Positions 31,349 through 43,703 of a stretch of DNA of 64,000 nucleotides are shown here, one piece after another (the stretch's first letter is position 1; each line of letters begins with the position of its first letter). Below the pieces are notes generated by a model. That model had not been told where the DNA came from and did no database searches. It saw only the letters and a list, made by a program, of their open reading frames with translations. The position numbers were made by a program, and so were the translations under genes. Source of the DNA: Loripinus fragilis (lineage: Eukaryota > Mollusca > Bivalvia > Lucinida > Lucinidae); contig OZ026531.1 in NCBI GenBank assembly GCA_964019695.1, positions 3,118,201 to 3,182,200 of the forward strand, given 5' to 3'.

Positions 31349-32120
31349 TCAGTTGCAATACATTTTTGTTATAGCCAATCCTTCTACAATGGGAAATATT
31401 TCAATGAGCTGTGCTGAAAAAGTATTAGAGCCAACAATCTTCTTCAATTTATACACCAAGTCACCATAGAATTCAGGTTCCGAAAGCCCATGGCGCAAGA
31501 GAGATTTAAGTCCATCTTGGAATTTAGATATCATATCATAGTATCGTCTATAAAATTTAGAAAAGGTTTTGCGAAGTTTTTGCTACTGATAGTTTTGTTT
31601 AAGAAGTTTCGGAGTTAATTTATTGCGAGTGTTTAAGTCAGTAATATAGTTTGATGCTCTAGCAAAACGAATGAGTTGAGAGATATAGACTCCATACGAT
31701 AGGATGTAGAGCGAGGAACATCACCAACTAAAAATGGGAAATTAACAATTTCAAAATCAAAGTCATCACGTTTATCATATATTTTGGTAGAAACTATGTC
31801 ATTAGAAATAGACGAATGCAAGTCTAATATTGCAGCTTCGGTATAAGAGGTATTGGCTTTATTAAGTTGGAGCTCTGAGGGGTATATTTGACTTACCATA
31901 TTGTCAAAATAAACATTGTATATGTTTAAAATATCGTCCAAATATCTGGATGTAGTGTTAAACGCATCAATAACATCAGCATGCTTATCATGAGAAAGAG
32001 ACATCATAAAGTCCCTCTCATAACAAAATAGAAAAAAGTCTGCGACCAGGGGGGTGGGGGCACAATTAGTGCCCATAGGAATCCCACCTACTTGTCTATA
32101 CAGCTTGGTGCCAAATCGAA
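31349..32120 (-). pseudogene. Reverse transcriptase (3' part), degraded
   Basis: Read on the minus strand from 32120: LYRQVGGIPMGTNCAP, then ADFFLFCYERDFM, then RYLDDILNIYN with the catalytic YxDD box (YLDD), then IYPSELQLNKANTS, LDLHSSI, IYDKRDDFDFEIVNFPFL, and after a stop and frame disturbance RHGLSEPEFYGDLVYKLKKI. These are conserved in a large animal retroelement family (non-LTR or Penelope-like; I cannot decide which). The upstream fingers and any endonuclease are missing. Stops in 31530-31640 show it is dead. A shorter relic is at 6166-6238. Confidence 0.82.
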
Positions 32121-32123
32121 TAT

Positions 32124-32160
32124 GTTGTGGGTACTCAAAAGAACCGTCTCTGTTTTTTGT
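32124..32160 (+). repeat. Solo terminus of the ACTCAAAAGAACCGTC family
   Basis: ATATGTTGTGGGTACTCAAA followed by AGAACCGTCTC matches the ends of 54148-54681. The partner end is not evident nearby. Confidence 0.6.
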
Positions 32161-32255
32161 GCCCCAAAACTCATGCTAAAAATTATGGAAATAAAATAAA
32201 TATTTATTATTTGTAGCTGGAATATTTAATATTTTGTTTTATATACGTATATTTA

Positions 32256-32276
32256 TTGTTGTTGTTGTTGTTGTTT
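32256..32276 (+). repeat. (TTG)n microsatellite
   Basis: Six TTG units. Confidence 0.85.
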
Positions 32277-32662
32277 TGGTTTAACATTATGGACAGTCAC
32301 ACGAGATTTTGCTAACGCGAAAGTCCCATTTAAACGCAAAAAAGTAAGCATGTATGACCAGGAGATGTCATAATCATAAACATTGAAGATCAGCCCATGC
32401 TATCGTGAGGAATAACAGGAAGGCCACAGTACATTTAAAGTAAATTAGTCAGCAATATTTCTATATAATGCCTGGCGGCCATCTTAAAAATGGCCGCCAT
32501 TTTGAAATTTTTAGGTGGCTAGCGGGTTTTCTCAAAAAGAGCTTCTCCCGAGGAACATGTATGCCAAATATGATGTTTCTTTCTAGGGTTCGAAGATTAT
32601 TACAGTTACCTGCTCGGCTAAAATTAAATTGCAAATAATCAAGCTTTCTCAAAGCAGAAAGA

Positions 32663-32727
32663 TCGAGGCGCAGTGGCTCAGTTGATAGAAAGTTAGACTG
32701 GGGATCGAATGGTTCGCTCAATCCATA
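32663..32727 (+). repeat. Truncated tRNA-like SINE head
   Basis: GAGGCGCAGTGGCTCAGTTG has the A box, and the segment is cut at ATGGTTCGCTCAATCC just before the next SINE starts. It looks like a 5' fragment of a related SINE. Confidence 0.55.
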
Positions 32728-32925
32728 GGGAGCGCAGTGCCTCAGTGGTAGAGTGTTTGACTCGGGACAGAGGGGTAGCAGGTTCGAACCTCACCGACGT
32801 CACTACCTTGTGTCATTGAGCAAGACACATTAACCCTTGCTTAGCACTATTTCTATCCGGGAAGACCCGATTCGACATAACTGAAAAATTATGGACTGGG
32901 ACGTTAAGAATCAAATAAAAAAAAA
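32728..32925 (+). repeat. tRNA-derived SINE (family 1)
   Basis: GGGAGCGCAGTGCCTCAGTG with A box, GGTTCGAACC B box, then TGTCATTGAGCAAGACACAT and a tail GGGACGTTAAGAATCAAAT with an A-run. No clear target duplication. Confidence 0.85.
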
Positions 32926-33107
32926 ACTCGGTTCAAAACAAGAAGACGGGAAATCGTCCCGACATGACTGATGATATGTTGACTGGGACGGAAAGAAAAA
33001 CACAGATAAAATTAAACAGAGAGAAAACTTGTTATTTACTTTACCTTTAATGTATCTCTTCCTATCAATAGGTTTAAAGAAAATGTCCGCGATCTGTACA
33101 TTAACTA

Positions 33108-35039
33108 TATACTACTCAAAGTTTGATAGGGATCACTTTTTATCCATTAAGATTTGCATTGTTAAAGCTGCATAGTCTGTAACTTTTGATCTTTTAATTT
33201 TTGAACTAATGTTTCTATTTTTCAAGAACACAGTAAAAAAACTAAAATTCAGGTATACATTTTACCAATTTCGTAAATCTTAACAAATTATCAGTATCGA
33301 AACAACAGCATTTATGTTAAATTTAACTGTCTATAATTATTGGAGGGACGCAAATAATTATCGACACGAGTAAAACACACCTGTTTTATAAGATAATTCA
33401 CTTTTCCGTGCAGTTTTCCGCTCTAGTGAACAGATTTATTGTGAAAACATAACTTAATTCAACTTTTACAAATGATTTAAAAAGAAAATAAAATTTTTCG
33501 AAAAATGTTCATAGTTACAGAGTATGCAGCTTTAATGTGAAAATTTATGGCCGAGTGTGCAATCCGTATATTACATATTGTCTTGAGCAGCAACTCGTAT
33601 GCATTGCAGTACTCACAAAAGTGCACACTGCGCACACTTTGCAAATGAACCCATGCACCCTCAAAATCGTGCATAACACTGCATTCCAACTGGCACATCA
33701 AAATTGTCAATTTTCATTTTTTTTAACCGATAAAGGGGTTTTATTTGATTCCTGACCCCTTAAAATGTCACAGGGACAGTTTAGAATTGTTTAAAACCAG
33801 TAGAAATGAACCGTGGCGTCAGACTGTTAGAATCGGCGTCTCACAACGTCGTGTTGCTGGGATTCTTAATGTGTCACAGAGTGTGATATCCCGAAAGTGG
33901 ATTCGTCATCTAACCCACGGATATCCATCGCACAGACATGGCGGAGGACGTGACAGGGCTACATGTACAACCCAACGTCAGGACCGTTTTTTGTTTATTC
34001 AGTCGAGACGTCAACGGTTTCCGAACGCTACGTCCGTGAATAACGAATTCAGGGACGGAGTTGGAGTGTGCATTTCTACACAAACAGTGAGAAACAGACT
34101 CCATGAGTTCGGATTGAATGTCAGAAGATCCTCTATACCCCTTCCGTTGACGAGACAACACTTGCAGGACAGGTTAGACTTTGCCAGAACTCACGTCAGA
34201 TGAACTATTCGTGACTGGACGCCAGTGCTATTCATTGATGGGTCCAGTCTCGATTTTACTGATAGACGTCAGTTCGCGTGGATAAAGCCCAAACAGAGAT
34301 TTGATTAATTGAATGTGGCAGAACATGACTGTTATGGCAAGGGCTTAGTCATGGCATCAACGGAAAAACTAACTTTTACTTTATTGAAAACGGAACATTG
34401 ACGGCATCGAGGTGTTGCAATGAGATTCTCGATCAGTTTGTGATGCTATATGCGGGAGCTGTCGGTACAGAATTTATTCTGATAGACGATAATGCCTGTC
34501 CCTACCGTGCACACGTCACTAACGCCAATCTGTAACGTGAGACAGGTGTTCGTATGGAATGTTCTCTGTCACCGGACCTGAATACGATTGAACATGCATG
34601 GGACATTCTTCATTGTGCGATTTTAGCGAGACCTCTACAACCCAGGACTTTACAGGAGCTCAATGATGCAGTGGTTGTTAAATGGAGGCTGGTTCAACAA
34701 AACCGGATACAGACTCTGATTACGAGCTTGCGCATGAGATGTCGTGCTGTATTTGATGCCCGTGGACGTCAAATGCGTTATGAGGCAAGTTTTTCACAAC
34801 GAATTTAAAACAATTTGTAAATTCAGTCTTCTAGAATCACCTTTCTTACATCAAAGTTGGGGGTGTCCAGACGTTCGCTTTAGCCACGCGTTGATGCGTA
34901 GACATTTGACGTTAGAATTACAAGAGTATTTGAATGATATATTTTCTATCATTATGTTTCTATTTTGGTTTCAATCAAATCTCTTGTCAAAATTTTATGT
35001 TGCATTAAATGTGACCCCTATCAAACTTTGGGTAGTATA
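33108..35039 (+). mobile_element. Complete but inactive Tc1-like transposon
   Basis: TATACTACTCAAAGTTTGAT at 33108 mirrors ATCAAACTTTGGGTAGTATA ending 35039. The TIRs are about 29 bp with a few mismatches, flanked by TA. The 1.93 kb length and a single central transposase relic are standard for Tc1/mariner elements. Confidence 0.9.
33760..34800 (+). pseudogene. Tc1-like DD34E transposase, degraded
   Basis: The protein would bind the TIRs and cut and rejoin DNA through a DDE triad. Seen in order: helix-turn-helix SQRRVAGILNVSQSVISRKW, basic hinge HRHGGGRDRATC, second helix set ISTQTVRNRLHEFGLNVR, then RQHLQDRLDFARTHVR. A TGA at 34201 replaces the expected Trp of the next motif. First catalytic block VLFIDGSSLDF keeps its Asp (usually DES); second block LIDDNACPYRAH keeps Asp; third block LSPDLNTIEHAWD keeps the Glu. 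Several frameshifts and stops (34201, about 34307, about 34400, about 34530) separate these blocks. Nothing here can make a whole enzyme. Confidence 0.9.
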
Positions 35040-35356
35040 TTTAATCCTGAATCATGTTTCTTGTAACACAATCTGATACTCGATCCGTGTTGCACATTAA
35101 CTCGACAACCAGCAGCAAAAGATATCCCATAATTTCTGAGTCTGAAAGCGGGCGCAAAGTGGCTGTAATCGGGGCTGCGATCAGGCTCAGAGGTTATAAA
35201 ACTTTTTTAATGCTCAACTCAAATGAAATTTCAACACTTAATAAAACACTTAAATGCTGAAGAACAAGTATATTTGACAACGAATGAATATCTCCCGTAA
35301 AATTTATGTGAAATTTTTGTCATTGAAATTACAGTTTGGCCCAGGATTATGTTTTA

Positions 35357-35825
35357 CCTGGAGTTCGGAGTTCCAGTTCGGGGTTTGAAGAAAGGACGGA
35401 CTGGACCGAACCCTCGTTCGGAGTTCAGGTTCGGAATTCAGAGAAAGGACCTGGCCCTTCACTTGTTCGGCGGCTCGGAGTTCGGAGAAAGGAAAAGGCC
35501 AAACCCTGGTTTGTCAGGTTCGGATTAATGAACGGACCGAACCCTGTTGTCATTTCAGATACTGCCGATCTTAGAATGCTCAAAGCATGCACAATGTCAA
35601 ACTTCGATGTTGTTTCCACACAACGAATAAAACAGGGCCTGAAAAACTCAGGCTTTAAATTTCTATGCTCCATGCAATAAATGGATAGCAATATTAATGA
35701 TATTACGCAATCGGCAGGTTCGGAGTTCGGAAAAAGGTACGGGCCGAACCCTGGTTGGGCAGGTTCGGAGTTCAGAAAAAAGACAGGGCCGAGCCCTGGT
35801 TAGACAGGTTCGGAATTCGAAGAAC
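35357..35825 (+). repeat. GGTTCGGAGTTCGGA minisatellite in two blocks
   Basis: A ~45-50 bp unit (AGGTTCGGAGTTCGGA, then RAAAGGACAGGGCCGAACCC, then TGGT) occurs about three to four times at 35357-35530 and about three times at 35713-35825, split by ~190 bp of unrelated AT-rich DNA. The frames across it are repeat artefacts. Confidence 0.8.
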
Positions 35826-36115
35826 AGCCAAAACGAGTTAAGTTCACCAATTGCAGCCAAAATTTGTCCCACGATGTGTTTGGCTAAGATTTTCATTTTT
35901 ATGTTATTTTTTACTTATTGGTATAGGTCAATTAGATAATAATGTCTAAAAAAGTGCGCATCCAAAAATTTCAATTCATTTAGCCTCAAAAAGAGCACCA
36001 CTGAGTGTAAACTACGTTACTGTGATGAAGTATACTTGTACATACCAAATTTCTTACAAGACTGAAATATTTAAGATCTTTTATAGCATGCACTTCTACT
36101 TGGATCTCTTGTTTT

Positions 36116-37164
36116 ATACCCCTATTCCACACAGGCCCCGAATCCCACGAATTGACACGAATTGACAAATATTTGGATTCGTGGCTGAATCGTACTCAGT
36201 TCGTGAAGGTCTTAACTGATTCGCACAGTCCGTAGTGAGTTCTTGCAATTCGTAGGTCTATCGGGAATTCGGCTCAAAAGTTTTGAACTGTTCAAAACTT
36301 TGGCCACGAATTCCCCGATTCGAAAAATCGTGCGTGATTCGTACCAAATTCCTAAGGCATTCTTGGTTATCGTAGCTGAATCGTAATCGATTCGGGGGCG
36401 TTTTTGCATTGTTTGTGACATTCGTAGCTACTCTTAGCTCATTCGTGGGGAATCGGGAGATTAAGCCGAACAATAAAACCAAGGAAGAGATAGTAGACGG
36501 ATTTTCCCTAAGGTTAATTACCCCGTCTCGCGCATCTTAGCAGTCCTAGAAGTTGAAACAGATTTGGCAGATTCTGGAGCACAATCAGGATCAGTCAGTA
36601 GCTCCTGGCTGGTGATTTTGCCAATGGCGAACTGCCATATTTTTCCAAGTCAAAGAGTCTGGGAAGGGGCCTCTCGACTTTAACGTAGTTGTTTTCTTCT
36701 AGCCATATAATAAGCCGTTTTCAACACTCAAGTTGCAGGATCAATTCTACTGCTGCTTTACGAGGAACATTCATTTTGGAACTGATGCCCCCGAAGCAAA
36801 GATGGGCCTTTTTTATAACTATTGTGAGAGAAAATCTCGCGAATCGTGGCGATTCGACGCGGATTTCTGTTAATTCGTGCTGCATTCGGCATATTCTTAT
36901 CTGATTCGTAATTGATTCCTTAACTTTCGTGCAGCATGCTCTAATGTTATTTTGCTATTCGTAATGAATTCTTGTGCGATTCCTGCCGAATTGAGCCGAT
37001 TCTCCCGAATATTCGTGACGAAATCCTATCTGAATCGGGACTGACTCGTACACCATCATGATTGGATAAATTTCTTTAATGAAACCTCACGAATCCCCCC
37101 GAATCAATAAAAAATCAATTCGTGGCAATTCGGGCGATTCGTGGCCTGTGTGGAATAGGGGTAT
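36116..37164. mobile_element. 1.05 kb TIR element rich in CACGAATT words
   Basis: It starts TATACCCCTATTCCACACAG and ends with the complement GGCCTGTGTGGAATAGGGGT. Almost every 15-20 bases carries GAATTCG, GATTCGTG or ATTCGTGG, in both orientations. No transposase. Confidence 0.8.
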
Positions 37165-37946
37165 AACCAAATAGCACAATACCGCAGTTTCAGTTTCAAT
37201 CGCTTCCGCGGTGGCCTTCAAAATAAGGATTTTTGACGGCATTATCTTTGCCTCGACCTACACCCTGAGACCACTGCGTAAAGAAGAAAGCCATACTAAA
37301 TTATTTTTTTGGTTGGGGAATGCGACTCTCGTCATATGGACAGAAAATTCACATGCGCGTGACGGGGTAATTAATCTTGGGGAGAATCCTTCTACTATCT
37401 CTTCCTTGGTTTCATTGCTTGGCTTATTCTCCCGATTCTCCACGAATGTGCTAAGAGTAGCTACATGTACGAACGCCCCAAAATGCCTCCGAATCGATTA
37501 CGACTCTGTTACAATGTCCAAGAATGCATTACACAAAAATTTTACAATTGTAAAAATTCGTGTTGGTGTTGTTTTGTGGTGCGTCACGTCATTTATTTGT
37601 TTATTATTATTCCTGATGAAGCCAATATGGCGAAACGTTGGATATTAAATAATAATTAAATGTAAAAATTCGTGTTGGTGTTGAATAATTGTTAATCAAG
37701 AATGCCTTAGGAATTTAGTACGAATCACGCACGATGTTTTGAATCGGGGAATTTGTGGCCAAAGTTTTGAACAGTTCAAAACGTTTGAGCCGAATTCCCG
37801 ATAGACCTACGAATTGCAAGAACTCACTACGGACTGTGCGAATCAGTTAAGATCTTCACGAACTGAGTACGAATCAGCCACGGATCCAAATAATTGTCAA
37901 TTCGTGTCAATTCGTGGGATTCGGGGCCTGTGTGGAATAGGGGTAT
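37165..37946. repeat. Second, partial copy of the CACGAATT element
   Basis: CGATAGACCTACGAATTGCA and AAGAACTCACTACGGACTGT, ending GGCCTGTGTGGAATAGGGGT (37924-37946), are the reverse complement of the left part of 36116-36300. The left end is not clear. Confidence 0.7.
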
Positions 37947-38930
37947 ATTCCAGTTTCATGAGGTTTCATAATCTTTTTTCTCCAATCGTGATGTTGCACG
38001 AGTCAGTTCCGATTCAGATACGATGTTGTAACGAATATTCGGGGGAATCGGCTCAATTCGGCTAGAATCGCGCAAGAATTCATTATGATTAGCAAAATAA
38101 CATAAGAAATTGATACTCGAAAGTTAAGGAATCAGTTAAGAATATGGGGAGCGCAGTGGCTCAGTGGTAGAGTGCTTGACTCGAGTCCGAAGGGCCGCTG
38201 GTTCGAGCCTCACCGGCGTCACTGCGTTGTGGTCATTGAGCAAGACACATTTATCCTAGCTTAGTACTGGTTCAACCCAGGAAGACCGACCCGCATAACT
38301 GAAAGATTGTTGAGTGGACGTTAAGAATCAAATCAAACAAAAAAGTTAAGAATATGCCAAATGAGCACAAATTGGGCACGAATTAATAGAAATCTGCGAC
38401 GATTCGCCACGATTCGCGACATTTTCTCTCAAAATAGTTAAAAAAAGGCCCTTATATGCTTCAGGCTATCAGTTCCTCGTAAAGCAGCAGTAGAATTGAT
38501 CCTGCAACTTGAGTGTTGAGAACGGTTTCTTATATAGCTAGAAGAAAACAACTACGTTAAAGTCGAGAGGCCCTGACCAGGACTCTTTGACTTGGAAAAA
38601 TATGGCAGTTTGCCATTTTGCAAAATCACCAGCCAGCTACTGGCTGATCCTGATTGTGCTCCAGAATCTGCCAAATCTGTTTCAACTTCTAGGACTGCTC
38701 ACATGGGCGTGACGGGTCAACTAATCTTAGAGAAAATCCTTCTACTATCTCTTCCTTGGTTTTATTGCTTGGCTTATTCTCCCGATTCCCCCACGAATGA
38801 GCTAAGAGTAGCTAATAATGCCCCAAAACGCCTCCGAATCGATTTCGATTCTGTTACGATGTTTAAGAATGTCTTAGGAATTTGGTACGAATCACGCACG
38901 ATTTTTCGATATTGCCCAAAATGTACAAAT
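37947..38930. repeat. Third CACGAATT-element fragment, split by a SINE
   Basis: Text equivalent to 36540-37020 in reverse (ACGTTAAAGTCGAGAGGCCC, CTCGTAAAGCAGCAGTAGAA, GCGACATTTTCTCTCAAA) flanks the SINE at 38147-38343. It ends in CGATTCTGTTACGATGT-like text near 38870. Confidence 0.7.
38147..38343 (+). repeat. tRNA-derived SINE (family 1) with 13-bp target duplication
   Basis: It opens GGGAGCGCAGTGGCTCAGTG; B box GGTTCGAGCC; tail GGACGTTAAGAATCAAATC plus an A-rich end. AGTTAAGAATATG lies exactly at 38134-38146 and 38344-38356. It is inserted inside the decayed CACGAATT element, so it is the younger of the two. Confidence 0.92.
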
Positions 38931-39467
38931 TTCTGGTAGTAAAAATATATATTTACAATTTTTGCTTGTGAACTGTTCACAGTCAAAATGGAATATTATA
39001 AATTATACCAGAAATACATATATTTGTGTCGAAATACTTCTAAATATTGTAGTCAGATAATTGTAGTTCATGTTCATGCAAATGGTTTTCTTTTAAGTTA
39101 ACCCAGCGTATCACAATATTGCAAACGGAATCAAACCAGGAAGTAAATCTAAAAAGACTGATAAGCATGCTGCTGATTGCTCAAAAGCTGTATATTGGGG
39201 CGTTAAGTGTTCTATGCGAGATGTATAAATTGTACATACAACAAGGTGGCGAAAAGGTATCCGTCTCCTTGATAAAAAAGCAATTTTTGTTCATACAGGA
39301 ACAATTTGATGCACGTAAGAGCTTTTAACATCAATTCTCTGTAGCCACCAAAAAATTCCAATAGGGCCCCAGCACGGACCGACTCGGAATTGGATGAAAC
39401 TTTCACAGAATGGTCAGTACCACTCAGGAATAGGAAAACAATTGTCAAAAGTTTGCTATCAACGTTC

Positions 39468-39481
39468 GTTGCCATGGTAAC
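39468..39481 (+). promoter_or_regulatory. RFX-type X-box palindrome
   Basis: GTTGCCATGGTAAC, one base off the symmetric RFX consensus GTTGCCATGGCAAC. Seven related sites lie at 40435-40448, 40620-40633, 40997-41010, 45441-45454, 45988-46001, 46148-46161 and 46694-46707. RFX factors control ciliary genes in animals, but no such gene is adjacent, so the sites may be part of a repeat. Confidence 0.6.
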
Positions 39482-41689
39482 CAAGGAAATCACTTTTTGC
39501 CAAATTTGGACAAAATTCATTAACGATTTTATTGAATTTAGCACCTTTTCTGGCTGATATATCTAGTATTTTAGATAGGAACATAACAAAACCGTTTTAT
39601 TTCTCAAATTATTCAATGTTTTTCCAATACAAATTTAGAGTTAAAAGAGTTATAGATACATTTGACTTAAATTGCTATCACCGTAAATTATAGCTACTAA
39701 GCAACTTTTTAGAAATTTTCAAAATCTCAAATTTAGGCCTTTTTTAAATGAGTATATCATAAATGGCACCACCCTTTCAATATTCTCACTACATTTGTTG
39801 GAAGCTAGTAAGTGTATATATTGCAAACGTGCAAAAATTAGAGTGGGGTAAAAACATCTTTATCATAAAACCATCCCAAGAAGTTTGCACTGTTTGCCAT
39901 TTTTGTAAAAAAGAAGCTTAAGGGGTGGTCACCTAATTTGGACATTAAACTGCAAAAAGATTCAGCATGAGCTATGTTTTGGTAATAATTTATAAACTTA
40001 GTAAAAGCATAATACAGATCGGCAATAGTTGTCACTACGGATTGGGCAAAAATGGATTTTTCCATGTTTTTAGCCAAAATGTGTTCAAAACAGGGGGGGG
40101 GGGAGGGGAAATAAAGTGGGACTTTTTCTCTAATATTAAAGAAATCTTGAAAAGAAAATTACTATAATCAATACAACATTAAACTAGTTTTCTTATAATA
40201 CCATTTAAATTTCAAAGTTTGAAGAAATAAAAGGAAAAAGGGGCAATAACTCTTCGCAAAGCAAAGAAAACGTTAAAAGGCTTATATATGATTTTTTCAC
40301 TTTTTGTTCATTTTTAAATGATAATTGTTGAGACAAGACTTGGCAAAACAAATGAATCTGACTTTAGAATTTTTCACTGATGGAATGTGTTATCTTTGAA
40401 AAAATAAAAATGCTCAAAATGATTCATTTTCCTTGTAACCATGGCAACCAAAGTGGGTGGGGTAGCCAAATATGTAAAACCCTATCTTTAGGCATTTTTG
40501 AACTACTGCAGCCATTTTGCTCGCTTACATAGAGATATAAACAATAAATGGTATGTTTTAGATAGTATTCAGCTTTCATTAAATGTAAAGCATGCTTAGG
40601 ACAGTACCACACATTGGTCGTAACCATGGAAACCAACATAGTATTGTTGCGAAATGGAGATTAAATGAATTAGGTCTTAAAGTGGCAAAAAAAAATCCAG
40701 ATGACTAAAAGGCAAGTTTCAATATTTTTAAAAGATAGTGGATTTGAGCTATATAGCATTACCAATATGATTTAAGCATACTTAATATGTTTTGTTTAAT
40801 TTAAAAGTAGCAATTATAGACGTAAAATGTGGGTGGGGTAACCAGATATATAGCCAAAAATAATTATGGTGATTTTTAAGCAAGTATTCCCAATAGCAGT
40901 GGCTATGATGATATATTTGCATACTGCCAATACTTTAATGGTCATTCAGGTTTTGTTAACTGTAAAAACATGTAAGGGAGTTACCTCCCTCTTTCCATTA
41001 CCATGGAAACAAGCACAGGCTTATTGTAAAATGAAAAATGAATTAATTACGTCTTAAAGTGGTTAAAAATTCCACTGGAAAAATGCCTAATAATGCAAAA
41101 CTCCAATGTGCATAAAGATAGTTGAGATGATTAACATAATCTATATGATTTAAGCAAAATTATTAAGTTAAGTTTTATTTGGTAAATATAGTAGTTAAAA
41201 GTCCGTGGGTATTGACCAAATAATTACAAACAATAAGTTTAGCCTGTAGAAGCAAGTATTCCTAATAGTGGTGGTGATGATGACATATTTTCATATTGCC
41301 AATACCTAATAAGACATCTCAAATGTCACCAAAATATGATAAATTCTTCCCCTCCTCTTAACAATGTATCTTTTCCAGTTTGGTCTAAATCAATCAACTG
41401 GTTCAGACAATAATGTACGGAAGTGAAAGCCAACGCCAATGGGATCGGCACCAAAAGCAAAATGTCGCCCACATAACTATTCATATTTTTCTTTTCTGGA
41501 AGAAGATAATTTGCTTTGAATATAAGCCTTTGTTGTGAAATCGCTGATGGTATGATCATTTGGTTACTTTGATAACATGATTTGGGAGAAATGATTTTTA
41601 TGCCCCAAACATTTTTAACAAGTTGGAGGGGCATATTGCTTTTGATACGTCGGTCATTCCGTTTGTGCGTCCGTTACAAAAATTGAGTT

Positions 41690-42430
41690 ACAGTTTTGAA
41701 ATTTCATAAATAGATTTGTTATCAAAAAATATTTGATCCGTATTTTCTAGTCCAAATTTGTGGAGTTATGGCCCTTTTAATGGGTCATAATGAAATTTTA
41801 TAATCAATATATCTCAAAAAGTATAACAGCTAGGAGCTTTAAACTTAGTCAGCAAATAGAGGATAATGAGTAGATTACCTGGTGAAAGATTTTTAAAAAA
41901 GTTTTTGTGTTATTGCCCTTTGAAAATGTGGACATAGAAAGCTTGATATCTCTAAAACAATGATACAGATAGGAGCTTCAAACTTGGACAGCTGATAGAG
42001 GATAGATAATAAGTAGATGACCTTGTAAAAATGTAAGAAAACGTTGTTTTATTTTTTCAAGTTATTGCCCTTTGCATTTTTACAGGCTATTGCTCTTTGC
42101 AAATTTGATTTTATAATCAATATATCTCAAAAAGTATAACAGCTAAGAGCTTCAAACTTAGTCAGCAGATAGAGGATACTGAGAAGATTACCTAGTGATA
42201 TTATAAAAAAAATTGAGTTATTGCCCTTTGAAAATTTGGACATAGAAAGCTTTATATCTCAAAAACGATTACAGCTAGGAGCTTCAAACTTTGACAGCTG
42301 ATAGAGGATAATACATTTTACTGGTTAATGCTCTTTGCAAATTTGCACATAGAAAACTTGAAACAAAGGTAAATCTTGTAAACCATTACAGCTAGTAGCC
42401 TTAGATTTGGTCAGCTGATAGAGGACGGTA
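41690..42430 (+). repeat. Diverged tandem units around AGGAGCTTCAAACTT
   Basis: ATATCTCAAAAAG, then ACAGCTAGGAGCTTCAAACT, then CAGCTGATAGAGGATA recurs with cores near 41831, 41971, 42148, 42280 and 42393 (spacing 113-177 bp). TTATTGCCCTTTG separates the units. Confidence 0.75.
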
Positions 42431-42827
42431 AGTAGCAATACCAAAATAAAATTTAAACTAGAAATTGTGTTTATGAAACACTGTGACCCCAACCATATGC
42501 TTGTCCATAAGGATGATCTCACCAGGTAATCTAATATTGATAATTAGGTACAGGTTACATACTATGTGAATGAATAATAAATGTAATCTCTTGTTGTAGG
42601 GAAATAATTTACTTTGAATATACTGTTGTAGGATATATCCTGCTCAACAAAAGTTTAGCATGGATAAATTAAAATTGATTTCTATTTGAGCAAACTGCTT
42701 AAAGTTATAAAATTTAGTTGAGCAGTATATTGAATTTGAAATATCAGGTCATTAAGTCACAGTAATCACATACTTTCCTGAATACCATTCTGGACTGATA
42801 TAGATCCAAACCGTTTTTGCAAGCGTA

Positions 42828-42909
42828 AAGAGAGAGAGAGAGAGAGAGAGACTGGTGCATGCACATCCTTTCGGGAAAATCAAAGTAAACAATGCATCGG
42901 CAGATTGAC

Positions 42910-42962
<53 letters not shown>
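42828..42962 (+). repeat. (GA)n microsatellite in two tracts
   Basis: 42828-42850 and 42914-42962, the second interrupted once by GAAAGA. The spacer is about 60 bp. Confidence 0.95.
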
Positions 42963-43569
42963 TGTGTTTGTGTTCTTTTTGAATTTCGTCAGTTTGTTCT
43001 ACTCGGAACTCGTCTATGTATTTCAAAGTTTAGTGTAGTTCTTTGCAAAAAATTCTGATCGTACGAGATGTCTAGCGGTTTCAATTCTTGAGTGACATTA
43101 TTAATATATTAACTGGAAGTCAAAAGTCGGCATTTGCGCAGATGAAGAGCGAGCAAAAGCGTTTTGGTTTTCTTAAGGAAGCTCGTGACGAGTGAACATA
43201 GGAGACCCGGCTTATCGAATAGTTAAATCAGTGGGCTTTTACGACTTGTAAGAAATTGAGTGACTGTGTAACATGCACATGCCTGGCTCTCGACTTGGCG
43301 AACACCGCACGCACTGGACATTTTACTGAATCATATTGCTGTGTTTTCAACACGTTTCTACCACATTTTGACATGCATATATATACCGTTTTTTTTCTCA
43401 TGATAAAGACCACATTCTAAAATTTAGAACACTTGAATTTTTCTGAAACGTAATTCATAAAATTACGAACTGCGGAAATAATAATAATAAATTAGTGTTA
43501 GAACTTTTAGAACATTTACCGTACCTACACTTCTCATAAACACTTCAATAATCTTGAGCATGGTGAAGT

Positions 43570-43703
43570 TGGTTTGTTTTCGCTTTTCGTTATTCATTTT
43601 TCGCTTTTTGTTTTCTCTTTTCGTTTTTCGGTATTTGTTTTTCACTTTTCCTTATTCGCTATTCGTCTTTCGCTTTTCGTTTTTCGCTTTTCGTTTTTTT
43701 TTT
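43570..43703 (+). repeat. TTTTCGCTTTTCG low-complexity tract
   Basis: Imperfect repeats of TTTTCGYTTTTCG directly abut the satellite that starts at 43704. The apparent Phe-rich frame is a by-product. Confidence 0.85.

Noticed and set aside
35336..35939. Open frames rich in FGVQVRNSEKG-type text
   Set aside because: They run through the GGTTCGGAGTTCGGA minisatellite on both strands, so the open frame is a composition effect.
41690..42430. CRISPR-like array
   Set aside because: Units are diverged, spacing is irregular and the context is animal nuclear DNA; no direct repeats with unique spacers and no cas genes.
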